Both the position numbers and the translations under genes were made by a program. From the NCBI RefSeq assembly GCF_003330725.1, contig NZ_CP030840.1, forward strand, positions 5,756,116 to 5,820,115: a stretch of DNA of 64,000 nt, in the 5' to 3' direction. Origin of the DNA: Acidisarcina polymorpha (lineage in GTDB: Bacteria > Acidobacteriota > Terriglobia > Terriglobales > Acidobacteriaceae). Positions 60,199 to 64,000 of the stretch are shown here, piece by piece; positions within the stretch are counted from its first letter, which is position 1, and each line of letters begins with the position of its first letter. Below the pieces are notes generated by a model. The model saw only the letters and a list, made by a program, of their open reading frames with translations, searched no databases and had not been told where the DNA came from.

Positions 60199-61572
60199 CT
60201 AGCCCTTCACTTCCTCGATAGAGTCGGCGGTCGCTTCAACTTCAGGAAGGACAAAGCGCCGGCGCGCGGCGTCAAAGTCGAACAATTCGGCATAGCGGCC
60301 CCAGTTGATGGCAGTCTCCATCTGACGGCGGGTCTCCTCTTCGCTGAACTGCTCATCGAGCATGTCCATGAAGAACTCTTCCGGTACCGTGTGATCTGAC
60401 TTGTTCTCGAGCGCGCGCGTGATCTGTCGCAGCAGCAGCACGTGCTCGACGGCCGCCTTGCGAAAGAGTTCCTTTTGCCGCAAGATCTCCGATTCGGCGT
60501 ATTCATGGCCGGCCGGAGTGATGGCCGCGTCGCCTTCCTCGACGTGAAGAAAGTCAAGTAACTGGGCGGCTTCAACGATCGGAAAAAGGTCGTCGATTTC
60601 AAAGGCCAGATCGTCGGCGAGGCGGTATATATCGGCTCGGCCTTGGTGGTCGATGAGCAACTCGAGCAGGCCTGCAATGCCGCCAGGGCGGGCGTGCGGC
60701 AGCGTCTCATATTTCATCTGCCGTTGGTCTCGTGGCCTGGACGGATGCTGATGCGTCGGTTCGTTGGCGGGGATGACATCCGGCCGGGTGAGGACTTTGT
60801 AGATATAGTCAACGATGCCGGTAAAAGGTGCAGCCTTGCGGTCGCGCGGGTGCAGCAGCGTGACCTTGAAATCGGTGCGAATATGGCCGGGATTGCGGCC
60901 CAGGACAATAATCCGGTCTGCTAAGAGTACGGCTTCTTCAATGTTGTGGGTGACGATGAAGATGGACTTCGTGGGTATGGTCTTCTTCTCCCACAATTCG
61001 AGCAGTTCGGAGCGGAGGTTCTCTGCGGTCAATACGTCTAGCGCCGAGAACGGTTCGTCCATGAAAAGCACTTCGGGCTCAACGACCAGCGCCCGGGCGA
61101 AGCCGACGCGTTGGCGCATGCCGCCGGAAAGCTCCTTGGGATAAGCGGCTTGAAAACCGTCCAGACCGACAGTGTCGAGGATGCGCATACTTCGTTCACG
61201 GCGCTCGTCTGGTTCCATGCCACGCGCCTTGAGGGGCGCTTCGACGTTTTCAAGAACGGTGAGCCACGGGAACAAGGCGAAACTCTGAAAGACAATCGAG
61301 ACGTTGATCTGGACCGAGCCAATTGGTTTGCCATGCCAGAGCACCTGGCCGGCCGATGGAGTCGAGAGGCCGGACAGCATGCGCAGCAGAGTGGATTTGC
61401 CAGAGCCGGAGGGGCCGAGGAGCGCCACAATTTCGCCCGGTACAATCGAGAGATCGGTCGGAGCGATCACCTGGATCCGGTTTTCGCTCGGCTGCGAGTA
61501 GAACTTCTCGACCTGCTGAGCACGGATAATCGTCTCCGTATCGGTCTGAATCTTGGCTTCAACCATCGGCAT
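60199..61572 (-). CDS. ABC transporter ATPase with C-terminal AAA-associated domain
   Basis: The 457-residue protein has an ABC ATPase at 10-260: Walker A LLGPSGSGKSTLLRML, Q-loop VFQSFALFPWL, signature LSGGMRQRVGFARAL, Walker B VLFMDEPFSALD and switch His VTHNIEEAVLL. The rest (300-440) matches the AAA-associated C-terminal domain (HARPGGIAGLLELLIDHQGR, IYRLADDLAFEIDDLFPIVE), known from taurine/nitrate-type transporters. It leads a two-gene operon. An ATG 2 codons later is also possible. Confidence 0.92.
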   Translation of the reverse strand: MPMVEAKIQTDTETIIRAQQVEKFYSQPSENRIQVIAPTDLSIVPGEIVALLGPSGSGKSTLLRMLSGLSTPSAGQVLWHGKPIGSVQINVSIVFQSFALFPWLTVLENVEAPLKARGMEPDERRERSMRILDTVGLDGFQAAYPKELSGGMRQRVGFARALVVEPEVLFMDEPFSALDVLTAENLRSELLELWEKKTIPTKSIFIVTHNIEEAVLLADRIIVLGRNPGHIRTDFKVTLLHPRDRKAAPFTGIVDYIYKVLTRPDVIPANEPTHQHPSRPRDQRQMKYETLPHARPGGIAGLLELLIDHQGRADIYRLADDLAFEIDDLFPIVEAAQLLDFLHVEEGDAAITPAGHEYAESEILRQKELFRKAAVEHVLLLRQITRALENKSDHTVPEEFFMDMLDEQFSEEETRRQMETAINWGRYAELFDFDAARRRFVLPEVEATADSIEEVKG

Positions 61573-61840
61573 TTATCTCACTGACAAAGTAAACTGAAGT
61601 ATCGTGGAATCACCGGGATTCGGCCGATCCTGGGGCCAGAGCGCAAGTCCAAATGGCGCTGGCTGAGGGACGGCGTTCAAGATGGAAAAGCATCCCTTGA
61701 GGGAAGCGTATCATCTGAGAAGGAGATTTCGAATCCAGACCTTGTGCTTTCTTGATTCCCCGCATTTTTGCTTTGGGGCGTAAGCCCGGAAAGCGTCGTT
61801 TTACCCAGTAAAGACAAGCCAAAGAGAAGAAAAGGAACGA
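61573..61840. other. divergent intergenic region, ABC ATPase / receiver
   Basis: These 268 bases separate two divergent genes and must carry both promoters. No RNA gene, riboswitch fold or operator was recognised. An AAGAAAAGGAACG stretch just before the receiver ATG serves as ribosome site. Confidence 0.4.
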
Positions 61841-62212
61841 ATGCCAGAGACTGTAGCTAAGCCAAAAGTACTCGTCGCCGACGATGAACGAGTGATTGCC
61901 GATACCCTTGTAATCATCTTGAACCAGGCCGGGTTCGACGCCACGGCCGTTTACTCCGGAGAAAGAGCGGTCGAACTAGCCGGCACTCTGCAACCTGAAA
62001 TGCTGATCAGCGATGTCATCATGCCCGATCTGAATGGCATCGACGCGGCGATTACGATTCGCAAGATTCTCCCGTCCTGTAAGATTTTGCTGTTTTCCGG
62101 TCAGGCTGCAACCGCGGACCTGCTCGACAAGGCCAGGAGCCAGGGACACGAGTTTGAGATTTTGGCAAAGCCCGTCCATCCGCAAGATCTGCTCGCCAAA
62201 CTCAAGGGTTAG
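61841..62212 (+). CDS. single-domain response regulator
   Basis: The 123-residue CheY-like protein has the acidic pair in VLVADDERVIADTL, phosphoacceptor Asp in LISDVIMPDLNGIDAA, the Thr/Ser position in ILLFSGQA and the Lys-Pro of the fifth strand (ILAKPVHPQDLL). No output domain. It ends before a terminator at 62224, so it is a monocistronic unit; the kinase is elsewhere. Confidence 0.92.
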   Translation: MPETVAKPKVLVADDERVIADTLVIILNQAGFDATAVYSGERAVELAGTLQPEMLISDVIMPDLNGIDAAITIRKILPSCKILLFSGQAATADLLDKARSQGHEFEILAKPVHPQDLLAKLKG

Positions 62213-62223
62213 AGCAGAATCAC

Positions 62224-62246
62224 AGGCACTCGGAAGCGGAGTGCCT
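62224..62246 (+). terminator. hairpin after the single-domain response regulator
   Basis: AGGCACTC and GAGTGCCT pair perfectly around a seven-base loop, 12 bases after the stop. A T-run (CTTTTTCC) follows 11 bases further on, so termination may be imperfect. Confidence 0.6.
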
Positions 62247-62400
62247 CGCTGGCAGGCTTTTTCCTCCAGGAAGAAGCCGAAAGAAGTAATTCGCGGCACC
62301 CCCGACTCTTGTTCCCTCTGATTCGTCAAGCAGCCTGAGGTCATGCACGCCTGGGACACGACCTCTTCAGCCAAGGAAATGGCCGATTCCATCTCCAGGC

Positions 62401-63000
62401 TTAGATCTCACGGCGACCTTCGATAGCGCGAGAGATGGTGACCTCGTCTGCATATTCAATATCGCTCCCTGCGGGAACGCCCGTCGCGATGCGGGTGACT
62501 TTCACGGGCGTGGCATGAAGCAGTTCGGCGAGGTAACCGGCGGTGGCTTCTCCCTCGACGGTCGGATTGGTGGCGAGGATGACTTCTTCGATTTCGCCAC
62601 GCTCAACCCGCGCCAGGAGGTTCCCGGTTCTCAAATGTTCAGGACCGACGCCATGCAGAGGAGACAGTGTGCCGTGCAGAACGTGGTAGACGCCGTTGTA
62701 GCTCCGGGTCTTTTCAATGCTGCCGATGTTGGTAGGCTCCTCGACCACGCACACTAGATGCTGGTTGCGGGTGGGGCTGGAGCAATAGACGCATGGATCC
62801 ACGTCGGTGATGTTGTTGCACACTGAGCAAAGTCTGAGCTTGGCCTTCAACTCGCGCACCGCCATGGCCAGCGCTTCCGCGTCAGAAGCAGGCGAGCGCA
62901 GGATATGGAAAGCCAGCCGCTGGGCGCTTTTGGCGCCGATTCCAGGAAGCTTGCGCAATTCTTCGATCAGTTGCGACATCGGTTCGGCAAATCGAGACAA
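62401..63000 (-). CDS. recR: recombination protein RecR
   Basis: RecR acts with RecF/RecO in loading RecA at gaps. The 199-residue protein has the helix-hairpin-helix ([20 protein letters not shown]), the C4 zinc finger ([17 protein letters not shown]), and the Toprim domain ([40 protein letters not shown]). It follows ybaB in the common dnaX-ybaB-recR order. Confidence 0.96.
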   Translation of the reverse strand: MSRFAEPMSQLIEELRKLPGIGAKSAQRLAFHILRSPASDAEALAMAVRELKAKLRLCSVCNNITDVDPCVYCSSPTRNQHLVCVVEEPTNIGSIEKTRSYNGVYHVLHGTLSPLHGVGPEHLRTGNLLARVERGEIEEVILATNPTVEGEATAGYLAELLHATPVKVTRIATGVPAGSDIEYADEVTISRAIEGRREI

Positions 63001-63060
63001 ATGGTTCCTTTGAATGCAAAGTTGGTGAGTCGTCTCTTTGGAGAAGGGTTTGCTAACAGA

Positions 63061-63113
63061 CTCTAGGTCGATCCTTGATCTTTCTAGATCAATCCTAGAG
63101 TTTCTAGATCAAT
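63061..63113. repeat. nested inverted and direct repeat between ybaB and recR
   Basis: CTCTAGG (63061) pairs with CCTAGAG (63094-63100), and inside it TTGATC pairs with GATCAA. TTTCTAGATCAAT occurs twice (63081-63093 and 63101-63113). The region fills most of the 115-base gap and may fold as an mRNA hairpin within the dnaX-ybaB-recR transcript. Confidence 0.55.
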
Positions 63114-63115
63114 GA

Positions 63116-63442
63116 TTAAATCAATCCCGGAGGCAGATTGAGGCCGCCTAGCATCGACGAGAGACCCGTCTTCATGGCGTCATCCACGCGGCGGCCTGCG
63201 TCATTGATCGCAGCGATGATAAGGTCTTCAAGCATCTCGACATCTGCAGCGCTGCCGCTTAGTCCCAGAACCGCCGACGGATCGATGGTGAGCTTTTGAA
63301 GTTGCTTTTGGCCATTCATGCGGACGCAGACTGCGCCGCCGCCGGAGTTGGCTTCGACCACGGTTTCACTCATCTTCTGTTGTAGCTGCTCCTGCATGGC
63401 TCGTGCCTGGCCGAGCATTTCCTGCATCTTTAAAGGATTCAT
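63116..63442 (-). CDS. ybaB: nucleoid-associated protein YbaB/EbfC
   Basis: The 108-residue protein from the ATG at 63442 (GGAGATACCG upstream) has the family core: LKMQEMLGQARAMQEQLQQK, VVEANSGGGAVCVRMNGQKQ, LTIDPSAVLG and MLEDLIIAAINDAGRRVDDA. It binds DNA as a dimer. It lies 17 bases after dnaX in the usual gene order. Confidence 0.94.
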   Translation of the reverse strand: MNPLKMQEMLGQARAMQEQLQQKMSETVVEANSGGGAVCVRMNGQKQLQKLTIDPSAVLGLSGSAADVEMLEDLIIAAINDAGRRVDDAMKTGLSSMLGGLNLPPGLI

Positions 63443-63459
63443 CGGTATCTCCACTCTTA

Positions 63460-64000
63460 TCACCCATTCCGTTTCTCGCGCAGGTCCAGGACACTGCGCA
63501 CTTCGCCGTTAAATAATTCGAGAGCCTGCTTCACCAGTGGATGGGCCAACGCTTCGGACTGCACACTGCCTGCAGCGGCGGGGCGCTTTGCTGCGGTGCG
63601 CGGACTACCGTTGGCCGGGGTTGCGTCTCCATTGGCAGCCGAAATAATAGAAATCGGCCGGGTGAATCCGGTCTCCCGCGCCGCCGTTTTGACGATCTTC
63701 TCGGCTTCGGCATTCATGGTCAGGCCGAGCATCGTCTGCTTGATTCGGACTTCGACCCTTACATTGCCATCTGCCTCAAGCCAGTTGCCGTTCGAGAGCA
63801 ACGCTGCGGCGGTATGGTGACCGGCGGCTTCAAGCGCATTGCTCACTGCATCGCGCAGTGTATCCAGATCGAACGTAGGTAGGGTTCGCTCGACCTGCAC
63901 CACCCTGTTCTCTGGCTCCGATTCGGTTGACACTGGACCGGCAAGAGCGACTGCGTCTGGCATTTCGACGGCTGAAGATGTTACCTCCAGCGGGGTTGGG
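63460..64000 (-). CDS. dnaX: DNA polymerase III gamma/tau subunit, C-terminal part
   Basis: The frame is open to base 64000 without a start that fits, so the gene begins beyond the window; the ATG at 63963 is internal. The visible 180 residues contain the tau C-terminal domain (TLRDAVSNALEAAGHHTAAA, NWLEADGNVRVEVRIKQTML) and a linker rich in Ala/Pro. The end HPLVKQALELFNGEVRSVLD matches the alpha-binding end of DnaX. The dnaX-ybaB-recR order supports the call. Domains I-III with the P-loop are outside the window. Confidence 0.87.
   Translation of the reverse strand, partial: PTPLEVTSSAVEMPDAVALAGPVSTESEPENRVVQVERTLPTFDLDTLRDAVSNALEAAGHHTAAALLSNGNWLEADGNVRVEVRIKQTMLGLTMNAEAEKIVKTAARETGFTRPISIISAANGDATPANGSPRTAAKRPAAAGSVQSEALAHPLVKQALELFNGEVRSVLDLREKRNG

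Overview
The window reads as a chromosomal segment of a Gram-negative, diderm bacterium, most probably an Acidobacteriota member of the Terriglobales/Acidobacteriaceae kind. Evidence seen: moderately high GC, lipid A and KDO genes (lpxD, kdsD), a 1285-residue Oar-type TonB-dependent receptor with an N-terminal carboxypeptidase-regulatory-like domain, many Sec/Tat/lipoprotein signals, and housekeeping genes (dnaX-ybaB-recR, gltX, proS, ispD, ispF, ispG, smpB, engB). The phylum assignment is inference from gene style, not from a marker search. No tRNA, rRNA, CRISPR array, prophage or intact insertion sequence was recognised.

Layout. 1-9 kb: end of an EamA transporter, tilS, two envelope proteins, a decayed gene remnant, ispD-ispF, a small membrane protein, gltX, a secreted cupin. 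9-12 kb: kdgK-eda for 2-keto-3-deoxygluconate breakdown, then a TlpA-like thioredoxin with a DsbD-alpha-like partner. 12-21 kb: kdsD, a secreted thioredoxin-fold protein, a STAS protein, proS, a class A penicillin-binding protein, a Nei/Fpg glycosylase and pstS. 21-27 kb: PfpI-family protein, GH125 mannosidase, pepA, multicopper oxidase, smpB. 27-31 kb: a secretin carrying a C-terminal cohesin-like domain followed by two pseudopilins. 31-35 kb: engB, a sirtuin, a reductive-dehalogenase-like iron-sulfur protein, ispG. 35-39 kb: a complete pqqABCDE operon, including a 28-codon pqqA. 39-46 kb: SGNH hydrolase, lipoprotein, response regulator-PAS, lpxD, a CCA-adding-type nucleotidyltransferase with a long histone-H1-like tail, and a LEA-like repeat protein. 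46-53 kb: the TonB receptor, a cytochrome c fused to a sulfite-oxidase-like domain with a DUF2165-like partner, and a polytopic membrane protein. 53.5-58.3 kb: sigma factor, zinc-finger transmembrane anti-sigma factor, an unrecognised protein and a TPR-CHAT lipoprotein. 58-64 kb: a two-gene NitT/TauT-type ABC transporter without binding protein, a stand-alone receiver, and recR-ybaB-dnaX.

The strongest candidate for an undescribed system is the 53.5-58.3 kb cassette. A TPR-CHAT protease-like lipoprotein overlaps the gene of an unrecognised protein, directly downstream of a sigma factor and its membrane-anchored anti-sigma factor. By analogy with the TPR-CHAT/Csx30/sigma arrangement of type III-E CRISPR systems, it could be a proteolytic signalling switch. 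Catalytic His and Cys are visible in the CHAT domain; the proteolytic link itself is inference. Secondary points of interest are the reductive-dehalogenase homologue, the tail of the CCA-adding enzyme and the secretin-cohesin fusion.
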